From: Amoebophrya sp. A120
Taxonomy: Eukaryota > Sar > Dinophyceae > Syndiniales > Amoebophryaceae
Reading direction: 5' to 3'
Length of the DNA stretch: 64,000 nt
Assembly: GCA_905178155.1 (NCBI GenBank)
Contig: CAJINV010000016.1
Span: 977,591-1,041,590 of the forward strand
The notes under the pieces are model-generated. The model was not told the DNA's origin, did not search any database, and saw only the letters and a program-made list of their open reading frames with translations. Positions 1 to 10,800 of the stretch are shown here, in pieces. The translations under genes and the position numbers were made by a program. Every line of letters begins with the position of its first letter. The stretch's first letter is position 1.

Positions 1-702
1 AGATAGAGAAGTAGAGAACGAAATGCTTTTGCAGACATGTAAAATAAAAGTTGTCTCGTCGGCGTCCTTGCGCTTTTACTTTCGTCTGATGCAGTATCCG
101 TATCAATCTAGGCCTAGCTCGTTTACTTTCATTGTTGATGTTTTCTTAATCGCCCCCCCCAACAGGTTTCACGAAACCCAGAACTCCGATGTATGTCACC
201 TACTTCACTAGTGGAATGAAACCCCACATCAGCGTATTAACATTTTTTTTTTTTGTATGAAAACTTCTTCACTTCTTATTCGGAATTCTAATTTTCTACT
301 GACAGCTGTTACAACTGTGACTTTCACTTTTCGTGATTGCGACTACTCTCTTCACCCCACAAGAAGAACTCTTCTCAAAATATTAGATCAACGCTGCACG
401 ACATTAAGGTCCTCGTGGAGGTGTGCCGTTTTGAACGTCCGATGTGCTAGTGGAGAAGAGAAAATCTACATATCAGCTTCATCAAGATTTTGAGGTCGGG
501 AGGACATTTCATTTCGGATCTGATTCTGAACAGCGTCCTCCGACGTGCACGACCAGGGAACAGCACACAGCGTCATCTACTTCGCAAGAATCCTGTGTAC
601 AACTTCTCCACGACCCACCTGCTCATCATCTTCTCTGGCGGAGGACAACCGATTTCTCAATAGCGCAAATAAACCGCACAGCAAATCGGGAATAAAGTCA
701 AC
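1..702. other. Upstream non-coding stretch
   Basis: No convincing coding region: only short ORFs without domain signatures. It contains a poly-T run near 242-255 and then the 5' flank of the first gene. It may hold that gene's 5' UTR and promoter, but I recognise no motif. Confidence 0.4.
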
Positions 703-3700
703 ATGATTGCCACCCGTGCTGTCCGCTGCGGCCTCTTCCTCGTCGGCCTTCTCGAGGTGATCTTTTTTCAGCCCGCGGATGGTGCTGGTACGGCGACGGT
801 GCCCTCCGGTTACGCTGCGTCGCAGCACACGCGGCCACTGCTGCTGTTTTCCTTTCTCGCGGCCTTGGCGACCCTGCCCACCGTGGAGGCGAGTCTGTGG
901 GGCATCGGGCACGGGGGTCACCGCATTTACTGGGACAGCGAGCGCGCACTGCAGGACTTGCAGTACTCGTCGCCCGGTGGGGGCCTGGTATCCTGAGCAC
1001 AAACGTCCCCACCCCAGAGTTGTCATGCGGATTTGCATCTACAGAAACATTTGTAATGCGGCTCCCCATGAGGGGCATTTCCAGTCGTGTTTTGGAATTT
1101 GTAATGCTAGCAACGGGATGAGCAGACGCATTTGTGCTGCGGCTGTCCTTACGAACCTGGTGCACTACACTACGCGCTGGTGCTTGTCATGCGTGGCTCC
1201 CAAAACTCCTAGATTTGTGTTGCTAAGTTCCCAACTGGACTATGGGGTGGGAACGTTTTTACCGAGGATACCTGGGGTTTTTGGATCAGCTCAAATGGTA
1301 CGTGCGCTACCTCATCGATGAAGAGAAAGACACGATTGACCGTATCCTGTGCAAAAGCATCCCCACCCCAGAGTTGTCATGCAGATCTGCAAGCGCAAGC
1401 GCGTTTGTAATGCGCATCCCCATGATAGGCATTTCCGATCGTGTTTTGGAACTTGTAATGCTGTAAACAGGATTAGCAGATGGATTTGTAATGCGACTTC
1501 CCTATTCTAAACTGCACTACACTACAGCTAGCAATTTGTCATGCGTGGCTCCCAAAACTTGAAGGTTTGTGTTGCAAAATCCCCATCTTGACTCTGGGGT
1601 GGGGACGTTTTTCATTAGGATAGATCGGGGCGAACTTTACATGTACCAGCTGCGCACGCCGACCAGCGGGGGCCACAACTGCCTCATGTACACCAGTATG
1701 CAGTGCAAAAGTATCGTACGAGTACAAGTTGCATGACAAATTTTTGCAGGAGGAAAAAGGCAATTTGTATATGCAGTTTCAGGCAACCAGGTAGATGTGT
1801 CATGCTGTACTGCGATTAGTACGAATACGGTAGTTTTGCAGAGCATAACCAATTGGGGGGAGGTCAATGACCCGCGTCTCGGGGGGAAGTACGAAGCGCT
1901 GGACCAGTGGGAGCTGGGGGTGGATGGCAACCAAGCGAAAATCTGGGTGTCCCAATACCCGGAGTGCATCGTGTGGACGGACAATCTATGAATTGCAAAA
2001 GTGTCGTACTCGTAGTAAAAATTGCAGCCATGCATCACATCAATTTTTTTCCCCAAGGTAAATCCGCATGAAAAATTTTATTTCTCATGCTGGGGAATAT
2101 ATAAATGTGTATTGTGTAATGCATTTTGATTTATATATACGAGTGCGATACAACTTTTGCAGTTGATACATTCTGGAATTCCTCTCGGACCCGGGCTTCG
2201 TTGAGCATATGAACCACGATACGGAGGAAAAGGACCCCCACAACCAGGGGGCGGCTCAGCCAAACAACATGCCCGGTTTAGTGATGGCAGCGGGAGCACA
2301 GAAATTCGGCGGTATGAGAAGATAGATTTACTTGTACCAGAACCAGATCATGTTGGAGATGATATTTCTATTTCACCAAAACCTATATATCGATTCGTGA
2401 CGAAATTGTTCCACTAGACTACTACAGTTCACTTGTCAGCAAGTATATAAGTTCTTGCGCAGCCGCTTTAGAAGAAGAAAGAAACTCTTTATTTGAAGAT
2501 GCGTAGGACGACAATGTCAGTTGATGTTCTTCCTGCTCCTCCGGTATAGTTTTCGTTTTAATGAAATTAAAAAACCGAAAAAATTTTTAAACACATCAGT
2601 GAAAAACAACGCGCAAAACAACGCACTGATGGGCGCGGGCATGGGTCTAATGTCCGGCGAAACTTCTTTGCGTCACCCGATCTGGATCCCGAGTTACGTC
2701 GTGGGCGGCGCTGTCGGCATGGCGAACGAGAAGTTTGCGAACGTGGCCTCGATGGGGGTCTCGCACAAAAGCGCGGAGTTTCGGATGTACACGAAACTGA
2801 ACATGGACCGCGACGGGACGGTGGAGATCGACGAGTCGCAGGCGTACATCGTCAAGTACGACGTCCGCATTCAGAACATCACGGTCGGGCTCTGCTGCGG
2901 CTGCATCTGTCTCTTCCTGCTCACCGCGATTGGGCTGGCGGTCTTTTTCATCTTTTGCCACGTCAAGCGCGAAGTGCGCAACAAAAACGCGCGCTACCTA
3001 TCCAAGAAAAAAACGTTGTTAGTGTAAATTTGTGATGCGCAACATGCAAGATGATTGCGTCTGTCATGCTTGGCATGCGTCGTAGAGTCCATTAAAAGGC
3101 ATTTTCGCATACTATCTGCGCATGACAGGTTTTTGCTGTCATGCCAGACAAATTTGTAATGCTGTTCCTCCAAAAAAGTTACACCTACATTGTTTTTTTG
3201 TTGGATACTACCTGATGGAGGACGACTACTACGGAGAAGACGACGGCTATGCCGCGGCGGCGGGGGAGGGGGGCGGATGGAACAATTGGCAGTGGTGGTG
3301 GGATGATCCCAACGCGCGCCAGGACAACTACGGTGGAAACTACGCGGACGCCTACGCGGCTGGTTACGACAACTACGGCGGCAACGCCATGATGTATGGG
3401 GGCGGGCAGCACATGCAGCACAACCCGATTATTTCTGGCTCCGCCATGGAAGCCAACATGCCGGGCATCATATCCGGCACGCAGTCGCCCTCCGCAATTC
3501 CCACAGACGGGGACACGGACGGAGAAAGCGGCTACAACAATTCCTCCTCGGCGAAGTTTCAGGGGAGTAGCTCCTCGAAGCAGCGAATCCTGGACCAGTT
3601 GGCCGCCCTGGATGCGCACGAGAATTCGCAGATGGAAAGTGGCCTCAACGTCAACTCCTCGTCTATCCTGAGTAAAAACGTCCCCACACCAGAGTCAAGA

Positions 3701-5284
3701 TGGGAAATCTGCAAGACAAATCAGCCACCGGTGGTTGTTTCGCATGACAAGTTTGTCCTCGTAGTGTAGTCCTGTTTAGGTAGTCCAGAAGCATCACAGA
3801 TCTAGCACATCGTGTTGATTATAGCATAACAAGTTCCAAAACATGGCCAGAAAATGCCTCTCATGGGGTTCCGCATGAGAGACCTTTTTGGCATGCAGAT
3901 CTGCATGTTAAATATGGGGTGGGGACGTTTTCACACAGGATATCGTCGGCGAAACGGAGCTCCAGTCGGAAAATGAACTCGTCCGCGGGTGGTCAGTATC
4001 CTGTGCAAAAGTATCGTACTCGTATTGCAATCATGCATTACAAATCGAGAAAGCACTTGCGCGAGAAAGAAAAGGCTGTACTGAGCGAACCGGGCGAGTT
4101 TTGAACGGGCCAAAGAGACACTTGAGTCAAGCCCAGACAGGAAGAAGAAAGAAAGAAAGAAAGGTAAATCCGCATTACAAATTTTATTTCTCATGCTGAG
4201 AAAATTTGTAATGCTAATGCATTTATACGAGTGCGATACTTTTGCAGTTCATAGTCAGCAAATGAACTCGTCCGCGGGCCGGCAAAACAACTCCTCGGCG
4301 GGTGGGCGAATGAACTCGTCCGCGGGTGGTCAGCAAATGAACTCGTCCGCGGGCCGCCAAAACAACTCGTCGGCGGGCTTCAGTAACGCGCGGGTGCCGA
4401 CCGTGGACAGCAACGCGGAATCAGGACTGGAGTCCGGGTCCGCCGACTACAACGATCTTCCCGGAGGACCCGATGGGAACCCGCCGAAGCAAAAGCGGTC
4501 GTGGACGCCTAATGCCAAGAACTACGGCGGCGACACCCCGATGTCGCCCTGGTTCGCCACCCGCTCGTATTGTAAGGAAAAATCCCCCCTCCCCATATCA
4601 AAACGGAATTTCTGATGCTGGATTTGTGTACACAAATCAGCTTTGTATTGCAGACAGACATTGCGGCCAGATCCCCAGGCTAGGTAGGGGCGTATGGGTC
4701 TAGTTGTTCAGCATGGCAAACGGCTGCTCTTTAGGCCCAACAGCATGACAAACCGCCTCCATAACGGGGCGGAAGCTTCTGCCCTTCTGTTCCTGCAAGA
4801 CGGATGTGATTTGTGACCTCAAATCAGCAACGCAAATTTTCGAAAGCATACCCTTTCAATATGGGGAGGGGGGATTTTTCCTTACGATAGCTCGACCGGC
4901 GGGAGGGGGGCCGCGGATAACAATCGAAGCGACCACAACCAGATCAAGACCAGCGGCCCGCTGCTGCCGCACGGGGTGGCCAAGGCCGAGTTTGGGCAGC
5001 CAGGCTCAGGGAGTCCGGGCAAGAGGAAGTCCGGAAACAAGGGCTCGGGCAACTTTCTGGCCTATGAGCACCGCGTGCATTTGGAGGGGGAACAGCGCGC
5101 CAGCGGGACGAGTGGTCGCCGCGTGAAGATTTCCAGTGGCTCCTCTTCGCGGGGAAATCAGAGCGGGACATCGAGCGCCGCAGGCGAGAGCGACGTGGCC
5201 GGCGCCGGAGCGGCGCGAGCATCGTCCTCCGTGAAAGCCCGCAACAATGTGCAGGGCCGTTCCAAGCAGATCACCAAGGACTAG
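703..5284 (+). CDS. Secreted/membrane protein with EF-hand and NSSAG-repeat tail
   Basis: Reconstructed exons 703-988, 1276-1342, 1628-1696, 1853-1986, 2174-2311, 2600-2998, 3213-3663, 3948-3996, 4259-4567 and 4895-5284 sum to 763 codons plus a stop. The N-terminus is a hydrophobic signal sequence with a second hydrophobic stretch at residues ~45-60. The exon at 2600-2998 encodes an EF-hand loop of the form N-x-D-x-D-G-T-V-x-x-x-E (around 2806-2841), followed by a Cys-rich transmembrane helix (about 2878-2965). Downstream is an acidic Tyr/Gly/Asn-rich region, then repeats of MNSSAGGQ/NNSSAG (3970-4380), then a Ser/Gly/Lys-rich tail. Known family: none recognised; a Ca2+-binding membrane protein is inference. 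Eight introners and one GT-AG intron (2312-2599) interrupt it. The choice of first ATG rests on the signal peptide. Confidence 0.75.
989..1270. mobile_element. Introner, family A
   Basis: Starts TATCCTGAG and ends with the inverted GAGGATA. The inverted repeat extends through CGTCCCCACCCCAGAG. Flanked by the perfect 5-bp duplication CCTGG (984-988, 1271-1275). Removing element plus one repeat joins ..G-L-G-F-L-D.. in frame. Confidence 0.92.
1343..1622. mobile_element. Introner, family A
   Basis: TATCCTGTG at the left end and TTAGGATA at the right, with the ACCCCAGAG / CTCTGGGGT arms. Flanks are GACCG and GATCG (4 of 5 match). Excision keeps the frame ..D-T-I-D-R-G-E-L... Confidence 0.9.
1697..1847. 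mobile_element. Introner, family B
   Basis: Left TATGCAGTGCAAAAGTATCG, right TAGTTTTGCAGAGCATA. Flanks ACCAG / ACCAA (4 of 5). A 151-bp element; excision keeps the frame into the exon encoding N-W-G-E-V-N-D. Confidence 0.9.
1987..2168. mobile_element. Introner, family B
   Basis: Left TATGAATTGCAAAAGTGTCG, right CAACTTTTGCAGTTGATA. Flanks CAATC / CATTC (4 of 5). Slightly AT-rich insertion in the right half. Excision joins W-T-D-N-L-E-F-L. Confidence 0.88.
2312..2599 (+). other. Conventional GT-AG intron
   Basis: Donor G|GTATGAG and acceptor CATCAG|TG in phase 1, joining G-V-K-N-N-A. It has no terminal inverted repeats and contrasts with the neighbouring introners. Confidence 0.7.
2999..3207. 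mobile_element. Introner, family C
   Basis: Left TATCCAAGAAAAAAACG, right TTTTTTTGTTGGATA. Perfect duplication CTACC (2994-2998, 3208-3212). The net removal of 214 bp matches the frame change between the transmembrane exon and the acidic exon. Confidence 0.92.
3664..3942. mobile_element. Introner, family A
   Basis: TATCCTGAGTAAAAACG at the left and CGTTTTCACACAGGATA at the right. Perfect duplication TCGTC (3659-3663, 3943-3947). Confidence 0.93.
3970..4380 (+). repeat. In-frame NSSAG coding repeat, split by an introner
   Basis: The motif AACTCGTCCGCGGG(T/C) recurs about six times, encoding (M/N)NSSAG(G/R)Q units. An introner (3997-4253) lies exactly between two units. Confidence 0.8.
3997..4253. 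mobile_element. Introner, family B with about 100 bp extra
   Basis: Left TATCCTGTGCAAAAGTATCG, right CGATACTTTTGCAGTTCATA. Perfect duplication GTCAG (3992-3996, 4254-4258). The uninterrupted host sequence GGTCAGCAAATG is seen in the next repeat unit at about 4328. The interior is longer than the usual ~150 bp because of a GA-rich insertion (about 4045-4160). Confidence 0.93.
4568..4889. mobile_element. Introner, family D
   Basis: Left TATTGTAAGGAAAAATCCCC, right GGGGATTTTTCCTTACGATA. Perfect duplication GCTCG (4563-4567, 4890-4894). Net removal of 327 bp keeps the frame. Confidence 0.93.
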
Positions 5285-5561
5285 TACTAGACCAACCGCT
5301 GCATCATGAAATGGCAGACGAGAAGGTGGTGCTGGAGAATAGAAGAGGAGGAGAGGGCGCCCGGAGTTGTAGCTGCAAGGACCAAGCGTCAGTGCGACAA
5401 CATGAACTACTTAAAACTTTTGAAACTTTTTAATTTTATTCGTCTTTTGTATTTTCACATTTACAACATAATTTCATAGCATTATTTCAAATTGTTACTG
5501 TACTATCCCACTTAAGAATTCGGCAACAGGAACATTTTTGCTTTATTCATGATCTTTACCA
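5285..5561. other. 3' flank of the EF-hand gene
   Basis: AT-rich after 5420, without an ORF. It probably contains the 3' UTR. No recognisable polyadenylation or terminator motif that I can defend. Confidence 0.3.
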
Positions 5562-5872
5562 TATGGATGTGTCAGAGTTGAAATCGACAAAGTTGAAATA
5601 ATTTGCCATGCATAAAATTAATGGATGCCAGCTGGAACCCAGTTTCCAAGTGGCGCATGACAAATTTCGGCGGTCCCTAAATCCAGGCTGTCATGCTGTT
5701 TAGGCAAAGAAGAGCGATTTTCTGATGCTACTTTAGCAGCTCGAGCTGTAACCCCAAACAGGCTTACAATCGGCCTCACTTGCCTGCTCTGCAACACACG
5801 CGCCTCGGCTCATGCATTTTATGCATTACAGATTATTTCAACTTTGACGATTTCAAACCTGACGCTTCCATA
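5562..5872. mobile_element. Family E element outside any coding region
   Basis: Left end TATGGATGTGTCAGAG-TTGAAATCG, right end CGATTTCAAACCTGACGCTTCCATA. Perfect 5-bp duplication TACCA (5557-5561, 5873-5877). It lies between two genes, so it is either in an unrecognised UTR or in untranscribed DNA. Confidence 0.88.
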
Positions 5873-5877
5873 TACCA

Positions 5878-7806
5878 ATGCCTTTCTGTTTGTTGTACTT
5901 GAAATCGGTTAAGAGCTAACATTGACCACATATCGCTCGATAACGACCCCAAAAACATCACAGATTTTCTTGCCGACAAGAACTCATGTTTTTTCCTTTG
6001 TAACACATAAAGAACTTGACTTTTCACCTAGCGCAGTTCTATCTTTTTCAGTCTCCTCTCCCAAATAATTTTGTCTCAAGTTTTCATCACACATCCTTAT
6101 TTTGTATTTGCTGTCCCCAGCAGCAGCATAGAGCGGTTTCTCTTTATAATTCCTGTCTCCCAACAGGTAATCTCCACCAATGTCATTCTCATTCCTCATC
6201 AAGAACAGGCTCGCTATAACAAGGCGCGTACAGTAAAGAGAGTTGTAAAATAACAGAAGAACAGCCTGGTCTTTTCCCTAAACAACTGTGAATCCCTCGC
6301 CGCAACATGAACAAGAAGAACTATCGAAGAATCTAAATCATCTATCGCTGGGCCATCGTCGTTACGACACTCACCTGGTGTAGTGTCACCGAGAGCCGGT
6401 CGAGGTGGTAAGTAGCTTGTTCGTGCTTCTCCTGACCCAAGGGGGCCCTGTTTGTCAATGATAATCAGTTGTAAGCTGCAATGCCAGTGATCCTGATCCG
6501 CTTCCGCATGCATGGAGCAGTTGTAGGTGGAAGAGATGAGTCCGTGTCTTGCTGTTCAAGTCGGTAGCACTAGCAATTGTGCAAGCATGAAGATGAGGAA
6601 CTGTGCCCGTTCCTGCAGCAGCTGTAAGTAGCCCCAGGAGCTGCAGCAGATCATTTCGGTTAATTGATTGTACAGATGGCGGTAGCTGCAACATCCACTA
6701 CATGGGTCTGATTTTGATTCTGATCAGGTGCCTGTTGTCTTATTGGTCCTGTCTCCTGCTGGTGATGCTCTTGCTCTCTGAATTTCTGCGATCTCATCCA
6801 TGTGGCCGCGTCGTGCTAATATTGTTGTACTTCTCGCAGTCGCATTTTTGATGCTCAGTACAGTTGTAAGTAATGTTGTTCCTCCTGTCAGTGTGAAGAG
6901 CAGAAGAAAAGTCTGTAATCGTGCAGCAGCATGTCATCAACATCTTCTGCAATGGATCGGTGACAAAAAAGGATCTGCATACCTCAAGGAGTCGGTCCTT
7001 CGCATAACGCTAAGACGCATTTGCTGTGAACGAGAATGATCATGATAGGTGCGAATATATAATTGATATTTTATTTATTTAATTTTTTGGTGCTACTGTG
7101 GCTTCGGGTACTAGTTGTCTACTGGGTTCTAGTACAAGCGCCGCATTTCATCTATGACAATCACTCTTGGAAGAATGCAGGTATGAACCCCGTCAGATGA
7201 AAATGAATCGCGAATATTAAATGCCGCAGCCACAAAGACAAGCCTAAACCTATCCACCATAAAAATACGACCTTCTCAACTTCAGAAAATTCACACTAGT
7301 GTAGCCTCATGTCGTACCCATTTCTATTTCAGTCGAACCTATTATGTTGATCTAGTGCCAGCATGCATAATTCCAACTCCTACTGTACAATAAATCGCCC
7401 GGCGCAGCCAGTACATAAACAGCGATAGCTGGTGGTGTGCAAAAACTTATTTCGGTCGTGATCGTGAAGCAATAGGACCAGGAGAGCAATTGGATTTTTT
7501 TGCTTGTTCTCATTCAGGTCAACGGGAACCAGAACCACTCCAGCGAAGAGTTCGAGACTCCGTCCGGAAATATTTCGAAGTGAAATTGATATGGAAGATT
7601 TCCATTGCTTCATTTGACCTATCCACCTGTTTCCCTGGATTTGAGATTCGCTAAAAGTTTAAGAAGCTTTACTTTTTACCTCCATAGTTTTTTCCCCGGA
7701 CAGATAAAAGTAAAACCACCTTCCAAAGGAACGTGATATTCTTAAAACGATGTGAGCGTGATGAAGTAGTTCGCTCTTTGTCGTACTACCTGGTCACTCA
7801 CTTTAA
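5878..7806. other. Intergenic region without recognised genes
   Basis: About 1.9 kb, moderately AT-rich, with only short unrelated ORFs on both strands. The last ~100 bp is the 5' flank of the E3 ligase gene. No tRNA, rRNA or introner termini seen. Confidence 0.4.
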
Positions 7807-10800
7807 ATGAACGGTAAAGTAAGAATAACGATGTCGACGTCGGTTCCTGCTTTGGTGGACGAGAGTGACACTATCGTGCCCGCGGTGGCCGCAAGACCAA
7901 ATTCGTCATCGAACACTGGTGACTACAATTTCGAAGTGATCGCCTTCTCCTGGGGCGACAATACCTCGAAGCAACTCTTGTCGACTGCGACGAGCTTGAG
8001 TTCGTCTTCCTCTCCATCCCTCTCGAATTTTTATGGAAATAAATCAGCAATAAAAAATCAAAGTACCACGACACCCACCACGGACCAAGAGACCACGTCG
8101 ACGAGCCAACATTTGACAGCGACTAAAATCGACCACCTGGCTGGTAACGCGGAGGCGACTTTGTTCCTGAAAAACGAGAAGCCGCACTTTGTCGGGCGGA
8201 ACATCCTTTTTCGCGAGGACGAAGACGACACGGAGTATTTTGAGGAACAAAACCATGCGCGGATTGATCTGGAAGAATTTCAAAACATCAAAGTGGCCGC
8301 TTTGGCTGCGGGAGACCAACACTTTCTCGCGCTGTCCGACCAGGGGTTCGTCTTCAGTTGGGCCTGCAACAACGAGTTCGGTCAGTGTGGGCGGAGCGGG
8401 GGCGTCTCCACGAAGAAGCAACTTCCCCAAGTGGTAAATTTCGGAAAGTCCAACGCGGAAGTTATGCGGAAAAGCTTCGCTGACGGTACGAAAACACATC
8501 TGATCGTCCCGGCTCCGACGTATAATTTTTCCAGCACGATTTCCTTCCGCGCCAAGCAAATCGCCTGCGGCGAGAATCACTCGCTGATTCTCACCGAGGC
8601 CGGCGAAGTCTACAGCTTTGGGTCGAACGTGCACGGACAGTGCGGGATCTACTACTCCAGTCAGGACCTGCACCGCGCCGTCGCGAGCTATGCCAAGACA
8701 CCGGGCAACGACTCGATACAACAAGACGGATCCTGCTCCTCGCAATTGATCCTGAATGAGACGCTGACGCCGAACTTTTACGCGTTGCCGGATAATGTGG
8801 ATTTTCTCCGACGCATATGCATTGCAAAAGCATCGTAGTAGTACAAATTGCATTACAAATTAGCTCAGCACGACAAATGCAATTTGTAATGCGGTTTTAC
8901 CTTAGGAAAAAGATTTGTCATGTCGATTTGCAATTAGTACGAGTGCGATACTTTTGCAGAGCATAACGCAACCCGCACTACAAGTACCCCGGACCACTTC
9001 TGGGCCCGCACGTGCAGTTTAGCAACTCTTGGAACGAAAAAAACTTCTCCCCGGCTGCCTCCCCACCGCTGACGATCGAAACGCCGATATCCTGAGTAAA
9101 AACGGTCCCACACCAGAGTCAAGTTGCGAATCTAGCAACACAAGTCCGCAAGTTTTGGGAGCTGTGCATGACAAGTTTCCCTCTGCAGTGTATTGCTGGT
9201 TGGAAAGGGAAGCCGCATGAGAAAGCCACTTTCTCATTCTGTTTACAGCATTACAAATATAAAAACACGACTGCAAATTCCTCTCATGAAGATGCGCATC
9301 ACAAATGTTCCTTTCATTGCACGTTTGCATGACAACTCTGGGGTGGGGACGTGTTTACAAATGATATCCGATGCGGGTGGAAGGCCGGCTGAATTCCTTA
9401 CCCGTCCGGCAGATCGTATGGTAGTGTCAGGATTGAAATCGACAAAGTTGAAACGGTTTGTCATGCATAAAATCGATGCCAGTTGTAACCCAGCTTCCAA
9501 GTGGCACATGACAAATTTGGGTAGAACCGAAATGCAGTTTGTCATGCTGTTTGGGTAAGGAAGACGCCTGCTGTCATGCTACTTTAGCGGTTCTATTTCT
9601 ACCCCTAAACAGGCTTGCAATCTGCTTCCCTTGCGTCCTCTACAGTAGAGATACTTTTTGCGTTGCATTTTATGCATCACAAACTATTTCAACTTTGACG
9701 ATTTCAAACCTGACGCTTTCATAGATCGCCTGCGGCCGGCACCACAGTTTAGCGGTGTCGATATCCGGCAACGCATTCTCGTGGGGGTCGAACCGGCGGG
9801 GCCAGCTGGGCTCGGGAGACGACAGCATCAAGAAATCTTTCCACCCCCAGCCGGTGTTTCTCTCCCACAACAACTGCCGGTCTCTGGCCGGCGGCGGGCA
9901 GCACAGCGCGTTTGTCCTCTTCAAGGGGTCTTTGTTTCTCTGCGGCGACAACAGTTTTGGGCAGTTGGGGCAAGATGTGAACGAGATTGCCACCACCTCG
10001 GTGCCGCTGGAGGTGCCGTTTGGGGACAACTACGACCTGTACGTACGGGGCGTGTCGTTGGGCGACAGACACTCCATAGCCTTGTCGGTGGACAATAAGA
10101 TCTTCGCCTGGGGGCGGAATGTGGAAGGCCAAGTGACCGGGATGGTCGATCGAGTGGAGAAAATGAGCGAAAGGGAAGTAGGAGCTGCGTCAGGAATGAA
10201 TATGGAAGTGGATCAAGATGCATCAAATGGCGATAATAAAGCACTAGGAGTGGATGAAAACACGACGACCAGCGGCGCGACTACACATTTCGACATGGTT
10301 CCTTGGCCGGTGCATATTCCACTCGAGTCACTTTGCCGCCCATCTTCTTCGCAAGGAAGTTCTGGTGCGGCAGATGGAGCAAACGTCGGCGCGTCGGGAT
10401 CTACTTCACAGCCTGCTCTGGTTTCATCTGACATGCGCGTGCGGGAGATTTTTGCAGTCGCGGACCACACGATCGTGTTGGCTGAGAGGGAGATTGTGGC
10501 AGATGATGAGGAGCCTGTCATGCGAAAGAACATGAAAAACAACGGCGACTTGGACAATCCAGATGCCATAGCCGATGAAGATCCCGTGGAAGAGCTGGAG
10601 GTTGGGAAGAAAGACCACGAGGGTGATATTGCCATGGTACCCGTGCAGGAGGTAAGTATTTTGATTTTACTTGTATGAGGAGATTTATTTCTCCGAGTGC
10701 TGTAAGTCAGAACATGAGCGAACAAGAATGAGTTTAGTTCGAGCCTGTTTGATGTCATAGGAGCTGCAACAAAAAGAACAACTACTTTTCATACGAAGAA

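Noticed and set aside
989-1847. Tc1/mariner-type insertion with TA as the target duplication
   Set aside because: Every element ends in TA, but removing a TA-to-TA unit breaks the frame. The 5-bp repeats outside the TA explain both frame and flanks, so TA belongs to the element.
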